Of a stretch of 64,000 nucleotides of DNA, positions 1 through 11,146 are shown in pieces. The stretch is from Vandiemenella viatica. Lineage: Eukaryota; Arthropoda; Insecta; Orthoptera; Morabidae. How positions within the stretch are numbered: position 1 is the first letter of the stretch; each line of letters opens with the position of its first letter. Made by a program: the position numbers and the translations under genes. The stretch lies in the NCBI GenBank assembly GCA_031002005.1, contig CM061914.1, forward strand, positions 15,920,148-15,984,147, written 5' to 3'. A model generated the notes under the pieces. It did no database searches and was not told the origin of the DNA. It saw only the letters and a program-made list of their open reading frames with translations.

Positions 1-2420
1 TTTTGGCTTTTTGTGGCTTAGTCCTTCGATTTCGTACTGGCCAACGTTGCGTATTATTTCATTCTGCTTTGTAGAGGCCTTGTTCAAAAAATTTTGGGCT
101 ATTGTTTTATACCTGCTTAACAGTGTAGGGGTTCCTGATAGTACATGTAGTTCCTCAGTAGGAAAGTTGAAGGGTAAATGAAGTGCTCGTTTTATGGCTC
201 TGTTTTGTATGACTTGGAGCCTTCTGCGGTGGGTTGCGGCCAGGTAGCCCCAAACAGGGCAGGCACACTCCATGATGGGTCGAATGAGTGCCTGGTAGAT
301 CTGTATCCCGCAGCGCGATGGTAGGGTTGAGTTTGTGTTTAGGATTGGATACAGCATGCCCATTCTGCACTCAGCCTTGGCTCTGATCTAGTCCGCATGT
401 TGCTTCCAGGTTAGCCGCTGATCCATGTTGACTCCGAGATAGCGTACTACTTTCTTGAGTGGTATAGTTACGTCAAATAGGCTCAGGCGAGCGGACTTGG
501 GTTCCCTCTTCTCTGGAAAACAATTGCCTGGGATTTGTCGCCATTGATTTTTACGCGCCATTTCCTGGCCCATTCTTCAAATTGATCGAGTGCTTCTTGA
601 AGGCGTCTTGTAATTAATGGTATGCTCCAGGAAGATGTAAAATACGCTGTGTCATCGGCGTACAGAGCGGAGTAGACTGATAAAGGCCTGGGGATAGCGG
701 ATGTAAATATTATGTTCAGTACTGGGCCCAGCACTGAGCCTTGCGGGACTCCAGTACGAATGCGTCTTCTGGTTGATTTGGCCTTCGACACCCTGACTGT
801 AAATGACCTACGGCTCAGGTAGCTTTTTATAAGTACAATGTAAGATCTGGGAATTCCTGCTTTGACTATTTTCAGCAAGAGGCCTTCGTGCCAGGCGGAA
901 TCGAAAGCTTTGGCTACAACCAGAAGTACCATACCACAGTATCTGCGCCGATTAAATGCGTCTGTTGCTACTTCGGCGACTCGCACTAGTTGGTGGGTTG
1001 TGGAATGTCCCCTCCTGAAACCAAACTGCTTGGCAGGGATGATATTGAGGCGTTGGATGTGGATCATGAGGCGGTTTAGTAGTAATCATTCGAAGACTTT
1101 TGATACAGCTGAAAGCAGTGATACTGGTCTACGCCCAATAATTTTGTGGAAATGTAGGGCCCTTCCCGGCTTTCGGATGGGGACGATCTCCGCTTCCTTC
1201 GAAACTGATGGGTATGCCCTCCTGCGAATGATTTCGTTAAAAATTTGTGCTAGTCGTTGTATGGCTGCACCTGGTAGCTGACTCAGAATTTTGTTATTAA
1301 TTGCGTCCATATCTGGTGCCTCGCTGGGATGTGATATTTTACACTAGTTGGCTATTTCAGTGTCATAAATTTCCTCAATGTCTTGCGCGTTCCCCTCGTT
1401 GTTTAATAGGAATTGCCCCGGCTGTCTGTGTACTCTTGGAATATGGTAATCAACGTACGGGTCTGCTACTGGACGAAAATTTTCTTCATATATGTCTGCA
1501 AGGGCGTTGGCTTTTTCTTCATCTGCAAAAACTAATCCTTGTTGCCTGTTAAGGCCGGCGTGCGAGGTTTTAATCTAATGAATTTTCTAGTTTCCGTCCA
1601 GGTGGTGCCGTCTTCCATTCGCAGCTGGACAGTACAGTTACCCCATTGCTCTCTTTTGTGCGCCTTTAGCTTAGCTTTAACCCTTCTCTCGAGTGTGTTG
1701 AGCAGGGTTTTGTACGTTCTGTCCCTAGTCCTTTGCCAGTTTTTTCTGACGAGGTTTTTCAGAAGGTAGTTTTTTGTCGTGACGTTTCTTTTTGATCGGA
1801 GCTACTTCGTTTGCGGATGTTATTGCTGCGCTGGACCAGTCGTCCACTGCTTCATCTAGGTCGTCGATACCGTTGCTTAATTTCCCAGTCATTATTGGTT
1901 GCAGATCTTCGCGAAATTTGTCCCAATCAGCTCTTCTGTAGTCTCTTATGTTTTCATCCTCACTAACTTATTCGGTGTCCCAGTGTATAATTACTGGGTT
2001 ATGGTCTGATGATAACTGCGCCACCGATTGCAGGGAAGGGAAGGCGGGGAGGTTCTTGGTTATTATGATGTCGAGTACGTCTGCGCGTTTCCGTTCCGAT
2101 GCGGGGAAGTGGGTGGGTTTCTCAGGACCCCATACTGATAGGCCTAGACGCGTTGTCTCTGTTTGGAGTGTTCTTCCACTGGTGTTGGTTGTTCTATTGT
2201 GTCACCTTTGGTGTTTGGCATTTAGGTCGCCCCCTAATATTACGCGTCCAGCGATGTTGTTTAGCGATGATATGTCCGCTGCTGCTAACGCTGACCCCGG
2301 AGGATGGTAGGCAGAGATGACAGTTAGCTGAATTTAACTCGAGCAGAGGGGCTGCGGTTCCTTCTTGCTCTTTTGCTATATGACAGATGCCTGATGACCG
2401 ACGACAACCATGCACAGAGA
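1..2420 (-). pseudogene. Jockey-superfamily LINE ORF2 (endonuclease-reverse transcriptase), broken, runs off the left edge
   Basis: ORF2 of these elements nicks the target and reverse transcribes the element RNA at the nick. Reading down from 2420, the C-terminal half of an AP-type endonuclease is visible, with VILGGDLNAKH near 2220-2255 and SSDHNPVI near 1985-2010. A linker and a full RT domain follow, with GVPQGSVLGP near 725-755 and LYADDTAYF near 640-665. After a frameshift near 540 come YLGVNMDQRLTW and CPVWGYL (near 240-265), and the frame stays open to base 1. The first roughly 120 endonuclease residues are missing. Several stops and frameshifts interrupt the frame. RT motif A reads LLVVAKAFDS, so the usual first aspartate is valine (GTT at 918-920). 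The copy is dead by several independent lesions. Confidence 0.9.
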
Positions 2421-2599
2421 TGGGAAGCCAGGATGGGAGTGTGTCATGTGTAATGACTGACTCGCGAGTGCGTGGGGAGAGCAGCTTCTGCCAACGCCGT
2501 AGGCGTTGGCTGTATTGATGAAGGGGAACCTGTCACCCTCATTGGTGACACCTGCCCCTACTTTGTAGTTTGGTTATGTTGGCTTGACTGTTGATCGGT

Positions 2600-3600
2600 T
2601 GACTTTTCCTGCTGCTCTGCAGGTTCATTTGATCATGCTGTTGCGGCAGTTACTGCTTGCACAGTTGCTGCCGCGACGATCTCTGGCATTTTGCCGATGG
2701 CGTCGGTGACCGCTTTCGCCAGTTCGCGAAGAGCGGCCGCAGAAACATCGGCCGTGGGCGGTGATGTAGGCGCGGGTGGCCTGCGCGACCTTCTCTGGCC
2801 GCCTTCTGCTGTTCGTCTGTTTTTTGTTTCACTGCCTCAACGGCATGTTTATGAAAAAGTTCCGTTGCCGGAGCAACACTACTTAATGTGACTCTGTTTT
2901 GGATAGGATATTTCGGGGACTCTGTTTATTACGCTTTTGGGGGAAAAAGGGCTATGGGCGCCTTAGGCGCCCTTATGTCAAAACCCCCATAGGGTTCGTA
3001 AGATATCTGGGGATCATCGCCGTGATCAGCTGCGTAAGCAGCTGGACGACTCTCCCCAGCTGGTTGTCTGTTTTTCCTCCTTGGTCGTGCCTGCAGCATT
3101 GTTGGGGCTGGTGGTGGACCGCTTCCTTGTTTAGTGGTCTTAACCTGTGGCAGATTGGATCGTCGATGATTGTTTCCCTGGTCTTCTTCTCTTGGCGTCG
3201 TCCTTGTCTTGCCTTCCGGGTGTGGTTTGATGTGCGTTGGCTTCGGTCGGAAGAGGCTAGTAGTTTCTTCCTCACAGCACATCCGCCGTAGCTCGCCGCG
3301 TGGTCAGCCCCGCAGTTCGTACACGTCGGCGTGGCTTCACGTGGGCGCGTGCAGACCGCGACGCTGTGGGCTCCACCGCAGCGGACACAACGTACTTGAT
3401 TGTTGCACTCAAACGCCCGGTGCTTGAAGCCCTGGCATTTAAAACATTGGCTGATCGTGGTTGGTTTCTTGTGCCAACCATCCCTGGTGATTTGGTCTTC
3501 CCCTTGGCGACTGGTTCCCGCTGGACGCTCGGCTGCTGTTTCCGTCCGGGGGTGGCTCTGTCCAGGTTCCCGTCGCGGTTCGTTTCTCTTGTCTTGTAGA
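2600..3600 (-). pseudogene. LINE ORF1 unit C: nucleic-acid chaperone-like protein with three zinc knuckles, partial
   Basis: ORF1 of Jockey/R1-type LINEs is a gag-like RNA-binding protein. In one minus frame between about 3470 and 3290 three CCHC knuckles follow one another: CFKCQGFKHRAFEC, CVRCGGAHSVAVC and CTNCGADHAASYGGC. A basic stretch comes next. Between about 2790 and 2640 there is an alanine-rich helix (VSAAALRELAKAVTDAIGKM) that also appears in unit A. The N-terminal domain is absent, so the unit starts close to its knuckles, directly after the end of unit B. Frames change at least twice, so no single open frame joins the parts. It lies just upstream (minus strand) of the ORF2 remnant and was probably its partner. 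Confidence 0.8.
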
Positions 3601-3619
3601 GGAACATCGGGATCCTTCT

Positions 3620-4645
3620 TCGTCTGGTTTGAGTGGCCAGCGGTGGTGGATTGTACCAGCTGGTTGCGGGCCTCCTATGCGACGGCTTCCGGCTGGTAGC
3701 GGGGAGCGTTAGGCGTGCCGGACAGCCGCCGTAAGAGGCTATGTGCCTGGCGAGCTGCAGTTGCAGCACCATGTCTGGTCCCGCGGCTGCTGACATTCGG
3801 CAAGTCGATGGTTTCCGCCGCACTTCAAACATCGTGTCGGATTGGTCCACTGCCAGGAAAAATGTTGGAATCCCTGGCAGTGGAAGCATTGGGTGAACTC
3901 AGGTGGCGGCGGCTTCTTCCTTTCGATTCTGACGGGTTTCCCCGCCAGAATCTTGACTTCCTTCAAAGTGGTTGCATCTTCAGTGGTCTTGAAGGAGTAC
4001 AGAGGAGTACAGAGGAATTCTTTCCTCTGTACCCGTCCTCCGCATTTGGTGTACGTCATTTGCCTCCACACCCTGGCAGGAGAGTTCAGCGGCCACTACT
4101 TCCGCCGTTGTGTCCACAGGGAGACCTCGGACGACGTGTTTCTTGCTGCGGGGGCGAAGATCATCAGCCTCAAAGGTGATAGTTCTGTCCCTCAAGAACT
4201 CCTCCACCGCGACTTGGTCTGTGGGGCAGGATAGGCAGATCCGCACTCCTTTGTTGCTTGGCCAGCACATTACCGGCAGCGTTGTGTGGCATCGAATCTG
4301 CTCAGTAATGACAGACCAGTTCCCCTCGTAGCTGACTGTGAGCGGGAGTACTGGGCCCATCTCTATTTCCTCGTCTTCATCCTCTTCGCTGAAGACGACC
4401 CCAGATCCGACCGACACATGTTCCTCCTCGTCCGGCAGTCGCGTTGGTGGTTGTGAAGTTTTCTCCACGGAAGTTTCCGGCGCCGACGAGGCGGGGTCCG
4501 GCAAATGCGGACTCGCAGGGGTCTGCCTCAAGATTTCCTCCTTCCTCCGTTTCAGCTTTTCTTTGAAGGCAGCGAAGTCCGAGATTCCTGTGTTACCCAT
4601 GACCGTGCAATGTCTCGACTGACTCGCGACGACGGGCTCCAACAT
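3620..4645 (-). pseudogene. LINE ORF1 unit B with N-terminal domain, broken by a 10-bp tandem duplication
   Basis: The frame opens at 4645 and covers an acidic N-terminal region plus a fold ending in VHQMRRTGTEERIPLYS. It then loses frame where the 10-mer GGAGTACAGA is present twice in a row (3994-4003 and 4004-4013, plus strand). In the next frame the protein resumes as SFKTTEDATTLKEVKILAGK. It carries knuckles CFHCQGFQHFSWQW (last Cys replaced by Trp), CLKCGGNHRLAEC and CCNCSSPGT, then, after another shift, ASYGGCPARL near 3715. The 10-bp duplication alone explains the first frameshift. Unit B is the only one of the three with the ORF1 N-terminal domain. Confidence 0.85.
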
Positions 4646-4802
4646 TCTCTCCTCACCCTTAGGTTCAGAGATTCCTTTTAGGAAGTTCTTGCCTTATTGG
4701 CATCACCTTCCATCTTTCTTTTTGTTATTTTGCGTCGTTGCTTTTTTGGATTTTTCTTTTCTTTTGGAGCGTTAAGGTTCCTAATTTTTTTTTTTTTTTT
4801 GT
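4646..4802 (-). other. A-tract and leader between ORF1 units A and B
   Basis: On the minus strand unit A's stop codon (4803-4805) is followed at once by about 17 adenines (T-run at 4786-4801) and then by an A-rich, purine-rich leader up to the ORF1 start of unit B at 4645. The A-run can be read as the poly(A) tail of unit A or as part of the leader of unit B; the sequence does not decide. Confidence 0.5.
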
Positions 4803-5627
4803 TCAGTTGCTGGTTGTAGGTGTTGGTTCTTCTCGGTTTGATAATGGCTTTTCCCGAGCATCGTCGGGTTGTGATGGTGTTGTTGCAGCAGCAACTGCTT
4901 GGGCCGTCGCTGCCGCGACCATTTCCGGGATCTTGTTTATTGCGTCGGTCACTGCTTGCGCCAGCTGACGCAGCGCAGCGGCCGACGTGTCTGCGGCGAG
5001 AGGCTCGGAGTGTCTGCGGGATCCACCCTCCGCAGCGTCTGCTAGCCGACTGGTATCAGCGGCCGGCGGCGGTCGGTTTTGTTTGTGTCGCCCGTCCGTT
5101 GCGGGCCTCATATGCGACTGCATCTGTTTTGTGGTGGAAAGCTGCAGTCGTGACGGACATCCGCCGTACGAGGCTGGGTGCCCCAGATTGCAGTTGCAGC
5201 ATCTTGTGTGGTGTCTTGGATGTGGACATTCGGTTACACGATGTCCCTGGCCGCATCTCACGCATCTTGTCTCCCTAGTACACTGCCAGGATACGTGATT
5301 GTAGCCCTGGCAGTTGAAGCATTGAATGTAGCTTGTAGGGGTAGGATGTTTCCTCTCAATCTTGACGGGTTTCCCCGCTAAGATTTTGATGTTGTTGAGT
5401 GTTTCTGGCGGTGCTGTGGTCTTGAAGGTGTAGAGCGGGATTCGTTCTTCTGTCCCTGTCCGCCTCATCTGGTGGATCTTTGATTGGTCGGAGAAGCAAA
5501 CGGCCGCAGACGGGGTGAAACCGGTTTGGCTGCATCTCGTGGCTGCATCCCATAGCTCAGCAGCTGAATGGCATTTAGTAGCTCCACGGTGGTATCTTGA
5601 GTTGTAACCCATCCGAGTAACAACCAC
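4803..5627 (-). pseudogene. LINE ORF1 unit A, N-terminally replaced, open to a stop just before an A-tract
   Basis: The frame is open for 274 codons. Homology to unit B starts at HQMRRTGTEERIPLYTF (near 5475). The preceding 50 or so residues are unrelated to unit B's N-terminal domain and are probably flanking sequence read by chance. Three intact zinc knuckles follow: CFNCQGYNHVSWQC, CVRCGQGHRVTEC and CCNCNLGHPASYGGC. A proline- and basic-rich linker leads to the alanine-rich helix near residues 225-260 and the C terminus PTPTTSN. An A-tract follows the stop immediately and no ORF2 belongs to this unit. It looks like a 5'-truncated, ORF1-only insertion. I cannot tell from the sequence whether it is expressed. 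Confidence 0.8.
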
Positions 5628-5639
5628 GCAAAACGTTTC

Positions 5640-5814
5640 TTAACAGTTGGCTATTTATAGGATCCAGGACTGGCTCGCGAGTCAGTCACCGTCTTTGTAT
5701 TTAAGAGTTAACCTGTTGAAAGCAACGATGGCAGTTGCCGAAACGTCATTAAAAGAGTTAAATAAATCAATTAATCGGCAGAAAACCCGAGAATTTTTTA
5801 TTTAATCAATATGC
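5640..5814. other. Unassigned junction between LINE and LTR element
   Basis: It contains GGCTCGCGAGTCAGTCA near 5671, a short motif also met in related form near 4616 and 2457 beside the other LINE units, so it may be LINE 5' sequence. Nothing coding is visible. Confidence 0.4.
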
Positions 5815-6208
5815 CAGGAAAAACTAAAATGTCATGTTAAAAACAATCAGAATTAATACATAATCATTTACCATCATTACAAAATGGTCAGAAATGGAAA
5901 TTAAGAAACTTAAACACAAAATTATTCACAGAAATCATTTTGAACTGTAGAAAATTGTCCTTTAGACATAGTAACTTGCATTACTACTTTGAATTAGAAA
6001 CATTTAAGCAATTATCTTGCATAATTCTGTTCTTAAACATATTAAATGGCCTTTAAATAATTTCTTTCCATAAAAAAAGGTCTATGTACATTGATTTACA
6101 GGAATTTACAAAACAAACCTACCATATCGTATTCCACCAAACTCTAGCTTACTATAAGTGCTTCATAAAATACAATTCCATTTAATTTTATGTTTCAGGG
6201 CTGTTACA
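5815..6208 (-). repeat. LTR (3' side) of a decayed gag-bearing LTR element, truncated
   Basis: This segment resembles 45,630-45,988 along most of its length, including the shared end TGTAACAG on the minus strand (6208 and 45,988). Directly outside that end is a purine-rich run (TGGGGAGAGGT, 6219-6209 on the minus strand), as expected for the polypurine tract that primes plus-strand synthesis. The far end is lost at the junction with the LINE. Beginning in TG and abutting a polypurine tract, it is read as the 3' LTR of the element whose gag lies at 8.3-9.7 kb. Confidence 0.65.
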
Positions 6209-6219
6209 ACCTCTCCCCA
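6209..6219 (-). promoter_or_regulatory. Polypurine tract
   Basis: TGGGGAGAGGT lies immediately before the LTR start TGTAACAG on the minus strand, the standard position for the plus-strand primer of LTR retroelements. Confidence 0.55.
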
Positions 6220-7110
6220 GGATTCACTTAATTTTACATAGTTAAAATTGATTGAAACCATCATGAATCTAAGCAGGTTGTATGTACACATAATGCCAAC
6301 ATAAACAGATCACAATTAACTATAGTAACTTTTGCAATTATACAATACAGATACACATTCCTTCATTCCATACATCATCTGTACATAGTTCATGACACTG
6401 ATTCTGGTTACAATAATTGTCTTTTTACAGATGCAATCATTTTCTTAGTTACCTTAAGTTACAAATTAATTATTCACTTCAAATTACACACTTGCTGCCT
6501 TCTTGTTATTGACAACAGTCTGTTTACAGCTGATCATTTGTCACCACAATGCAGCAAGTCCCATCATCATGAAAATACCAAAAGTCTAAAGACAAAACAG
6601 TTACAAGTTGTTTTATACATTGGAATTCTTACATCTTAAACATTATGCATCATTATATTTACATCTGAACTGGAGCACTCAAACAAACTATCTTTTTACA
6701 TCAATTGACAAAATCTTATTTACAAAATTAGATATTTACAGCTTTTGACCTCTCCCCAAACCATGCATCTCAACTAATTCTCTTAAAAAATAGCAGATAT
6801 TAGGACACCCGTCCCTAGATCTTGGTAAAGGCCCCTACATCTTACTATAAAAGTGGGTTCCAGGATTTCCCTGAAAACCCAAAACTATTTAAATTACTTT
6901 GTCCTATCTTCCCAGTTTTCTTCTATTTTTGAATAAACATGTAATGCTACATTTCTATATACACAGAGCTTCACTATATGCTGACAGATATACAAACTTT
7001 GAATCATCTGATACAGCAGACTCTGGCAAAGCCATAGAACAGCTGAGAGATCAAATGGTTCTGTTTTTACAAATTGTCCCTTAACAGCAATGTTGCTGAC
7101 TCTACTGGTA
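6220..7110. other. Non-coding interior of the decayed LTR element
   Basis: The stretch is AT-rich, with no open frame worth naming on either strand. No reverse transcriptase, RNase H or integrase motif is visible where a Pol would be expected between gag and the 3' LTR. Confidence 0.5.
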
Positions 7111-8248
7111 CTACAAATTTACATCATCACTACTGCAGTTCAGTCTTTCATTACCTCCAACTCCACTCTCCATTATCTGATGACTACCTACACCAAACAA
7201 ACTATCTGAATCAACACCTACATATGTTCTAACATCTGGCTCCACAACATGCTTATTTTTCTCAGCAACTACGAATTCGTTATTAGCTCCTACAACAAAG
7301 AGTGACCCAAACATTGTGTCACCTAAGTCAATTTCATGATATTTTTCCAAGTCAGAAACTGGTTCAGATAAATCCTTACTCCCACCCATTTCTTCAATAC
7401 CACCATCAAATAAAGAGCTAAACAATGTATCAGCTAAGTCACAATCAGAACATTTTTCCAACTTAGGGATTGGTACATAAGCCTCTTCACTCTCTCTCTC
7501 TCTCTTCAGTAGACAAACATTCTGACTCAGAACCCTCCTCCTCATACAAGGTATTTAAGAAACTCCTCACTTTAAGCACTTTTGAAAACTTCCTCACCAC
7601 CTATACAAGCACACATAGTCCCAACTATACCATGCTGGATCACACCAGTTTCAGATAGCCACACTGTACTATGTACTATAAATTCTGCATCCATTTGGTA
7701 AGTAAGCTGTGATCATTCCGTAAATTTTCTACACGCAAATTATTACTTTCACACACTGTCATGAGTGACGAGGTACCATGGCTGTCCCCTTCTTGCTCTG
7801 TCCTATCAACAACCTTTGTCTCATCAACATTATTAATTATATTCCTCATTACTATAACCATATCATGGAATTCACTTTCTGCTCCCTCCGTTACATTGTC
7901 ATGCACTGTAAAATTACTTGCTATATCAAATTTATTAACTTGCTCATCATATTTTGGATTTACAACCTTGTCACATTCTGGAGATCTTACTACAAATACA
8001 TTACTATCAGAAACTACTTCATTTACAGTTAAATCAACTACTTGGTCATCCTTACGAATGATTTCAATCTCTTGGACAATTTTATTATTATTAGAGCCCA
8101 ATTCTTCCTGATGAACACTTACTTTTGCCTTACCATTAACAAAATCTTTAGTAACTTTTGATCCACCAGTATTTTTAACTATAGCATTTATCTCATGGGA
8201 AACAGTACCTGCACCCAAACTCTTTCCCACCACTGTTGGGTCCCACAC
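7111..8248 (-). pseudogene. Acidic ORFs of unknown function downstream of a degenerate gag
   Basis: Two minus-strand open frames (8248-7676, 190 codons; 7545-7111, 144 codons) follow the gag remnant in the same direction. Both are rich in Asp, Glu, Val and Asn. The second contains the internal near-repeat SDCDLADTLFSSLF and HEIDLGDTMFGSLF, spaced about 45 residues apart. A C-run at about 8276-8289 (plus strand) separates them from the gag frame and is a likely indel site. They are not protease or polymerase by any motif I can see. They could be one protein split by a frameshift near 7600. I do not recognise the family. Confidence 0.45.
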
Positions 8249-8329
8249 AGTGGTGGTCCTTAGTTTGACTGCTACCCCCCCCCCCCCCTGCCCTCCCTGC
8301 TTTTAGTTTCCAGTTTGTGGATTCTGTTC

Positions 8330-9690
8330 TTACACCTTCCCATTATAATTTCTCCTTGCATAATTATCATGACCTCTTCCCCTGGATCTACCATTTCTTG
8401 ATCTATCATCTCCCCGTGAAGGACTTCTGCTTTGCCTCCTATGGTAATTATTGTAATACCTGTCAGGGAATGACTCCTGGGCATCCAAATGCCTCAATAA
8501 TTCAGAAACCCTATCCAAGTTGCTGATATCCAAAGCAGCTATTAAATTTCTTGTTTGCTGAGGCAGCCTACTTCCTATCAGATCAATGAATTCTTCTTCC
8601 CCATAAGGATGGGCTAAGCGTTTACACCGGATCCCACTTTTATGAAAAAATCATGCTGAATTCCTCTATCCAGTTTGTAGGGCCTACCAGTCATTAATTC
8701 TCTCTTTTTCTGAATCTGCCTACTAGTTGACCAAAAATGTTTCAGAAAGGTTTCTTTGAACAGCTTATAGTCACTCACTTCTCTGACTTGCCTATCACCC
8801 CATGTCCTAGCATAAGACTTTAGATGTTTACACACAAGTGCAATTTTCTTACTGTCAGGTGACACATTAAAGTAGTAAGATCTTTCAAAATTATCTATAA
8901 ATTCTTTTGGGTGAAGTCTTCCACTGTCATCATAGAATTCAAACTCTTCCTTAATATCAGCACTGACAATTGGATTACTTCTTTTAGGGAACAACTCCTT
9001 GACTAAACTGAACCTGTATCCCAGTAACCCTTTTCTCTAACTGATTTACATTACTTTGGGTAATCCATGGGTAAGCTGTTCCTGCTGTTGCACCAATGGA
9101 TTAACATTTTGTCCTTTTCCTGTCTCAATTCATCAACCCTTTTCGACCCTTTAACATCATTGGCTTTGTTTGAATAAACTCACATACTCATCCCTCATGT
9201 TATTACAATCTTTTCTGACTTTCTTCACCTCTTTCTAAATTAAATTGATACTCTTAGTCTTATTCTGTTCACCAATTTCTGTAACCTTCTCAAATTTCTC
9301 CTGCTTTCCCGAATTTAGAAACTAAATTGTTAAGATTCTATTTGAATTGAGAACTAAAAACCTGAAAATGCTTACCGATTTTCTCATCAACACAGTCAGC
9401 TAATTTGGAGAATTTTGTATCATTGTTTTGTTGCAGTTGAGAAAACTTATCATTGATTTCATAAAATTCAGACTTATCTCAGAAAATTTAATATAGAGAT
9501 TTAACTTATTTTCAAATTCAGAAAATTTGCTGTTAGTATCACTTTTTAATTCTGTTCTAAATTCGATAAATTTGCTGTCAAATTTTCCATTGATTTCAGA
9601 AGACTGGGAATTAATTTCAAGAAATTTTGCGTTAAAATTTGCTACAATGATTCTAGAAATGTTTGTAGATTCTGACTATCAGCCATTTTC
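8330..9690 (-). pseudogene. gag: Degenerate retrotransposon Gag
   Basis: Reading down from MADSQNLQTF near 9690, broken frames give a heptad-like coiled-coil region (for example KFIEFRTELKSDTNSKF, near 9570-9520). From 8994 a capsid-like domain is open: FIDNFERSYYFNVSPDSKKI, then FKETFLKHFWSTSRQ. After a frameshift near 8640 come LAHPYGEEEFIDLIGSRL and ISNLDRVSELLRHLDAQES, then an Arg/Ser/Asn-rich tail. The order of parts matches the intact Gag at 35,868-37,895 (coiled coil, FKDLFLKSFWS, SESEFISAV, ISQFLETLRNLDS), so both belong to one Gag superfamily. No zinc knuckle is present. The copy has many stops upstream of 9000. Confidence 0.75.
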
Positions 9691-9891
9691 AGTTATTAGC
9701 AAAATCAATATGAAAACAAACTTGAGGAGAATTGAAACTTTGCTAACTTGACACAAACGAACATACAAAACATATATGTGAATATTGAGTACGGTTCGTC
9801 ATCACTTTTGTATGACTTAAATACTTTTCGTCACCTTATATTTCTCCTCGTGTCACTTTTACACCACTAAATACCACTTTTTTCACTGAAT

Positions 9892-10185
9892 CTAAACACT
9901 TGCACACACAAAACACGCCATTGCCGAAAATACGTCGTCTTCACGCCGGAGTAGACGGGCCGGAAGGTTTTTCCACTTTTCTGTCAGAAAAGCCTGGTCG
10001 AGTCTCTCTATCGTCGTACCTCCAGACCTAATCGCAGATTGTATTTCTCCCAACTCGTCGTGGAACAACGATAATTTCAATCGTTGTAACTCTTCGAAGC
10101 GTGCAGCTTTTGTTACCTCTTCTAACCATCTTGGCCAGTCGATCAACTCCGAAAATTTTATTTGCGAATTGCAAATCTGCTGCAA
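9892..10185 (-). CDS. Hypothetical 97-aa ORF, unrecognised
   Basis: An open minus-strand frame with a helix-friendly, charged composition (ARFEELQRLKLSLFHDEL, LTEKWKNLPARLLRRED) and one Trp pair (DWPRWLEEV). It lies upstream of the degenerate gag on the same strand and might belong to the same element's leader or to an unrelated gene fragment. There is no supporting motif, and it may be a chance frame. Confidence 0.2.
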   Translation of the reverse strand: MQQICNSQIKFSELIDWPRWLEEVTKAARFEELQRLKLSLFHDELGEIQSAIRSGGTTIERLDQAFLTEKWKNLPARLLRREDDVFSAMACFVCASV

Positions 10186-11109
10186 ACTCTTTTAGGGAAT
10201 TAGCCTCTCACAGATGTTAATAATCCCTCGTCATGTCATTTGCCATATTAGATTGTTCGTGGTTTAATTAGTATGATAAATAATTAGAGCTGTAAAAGTA
10301 ACGATGTATTCGTTAATGAGTAACGGGTTCGTCGCCTGACTCGAAATACACGCATGCGGGTAATCACAGGCAGGCTGAAATACGCAGTTTGAATGGCGCG
10401 GGATTTGCCCAGTTGGTGCTAAACTCTTCTGGCAGGCGTAACAACTACAGTGCCACCCACTCCAGACATTTTCTGATTGCGTTGTGGCGATAGTAAAGTG
10501 AGGTTTATTTTCAATGTGTTTGATGTAATTTTTGTCAGCTATATTTTTCAAGGTAAGTGCCTGTATGCCTGTAAGGGACGCGATGCGTGTTAGGTCAGAA
10601 ACTTGTGTTACACAGTTACAGCTGTTTACTAAACATTCTCATAACAGAAGTGGCTCTTGCCATTTTAGACAGTTTTGTGTCTTGTGCTACTATCTTAATC
10701 GTGTTGGAGCTAAATGAGACTCGTTTTATAAATATATGACGGGAATCGTTGTGTCGGGTGATTCTCCGAGTTGATAAAGACTCTCTGGCGACCTGTAACA
10801 TGTTAATCAGCCATCGGTGATGGAATATCACAGTAAGCTTGGAACTGTATAGACGCTGATTGTACGTGCAAGCTCAGTATAATTATATGACTTCACAAAC
10901 TGGTAATTAGGCAAGGGGGTGGCTCCCAACTAAAAACCAGGTGGCTATAAAATCGGCGTCGGCGACTAGCCACACTGTGGATCCCTCATCAGGAACTGAA
11001 AGGAATCCAGTGGAGGATAGTTAGACTGATATTACGCAGCTGGTTTCAGCATCATTCGAAGTCACGTGTTTAGCAACGGAAGTCGTCGGTACATTGACTA
11101 TGAGAAATG

Positions 11110-11146
<37 letters not shown>

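Noticed and set aside
862..1281. Plus-strand frame of 139 codons and others across 1-5.6 kb
   Set aside because: They are antisense to clear LINE ORF1 and ORF2 homology on the minus strand.
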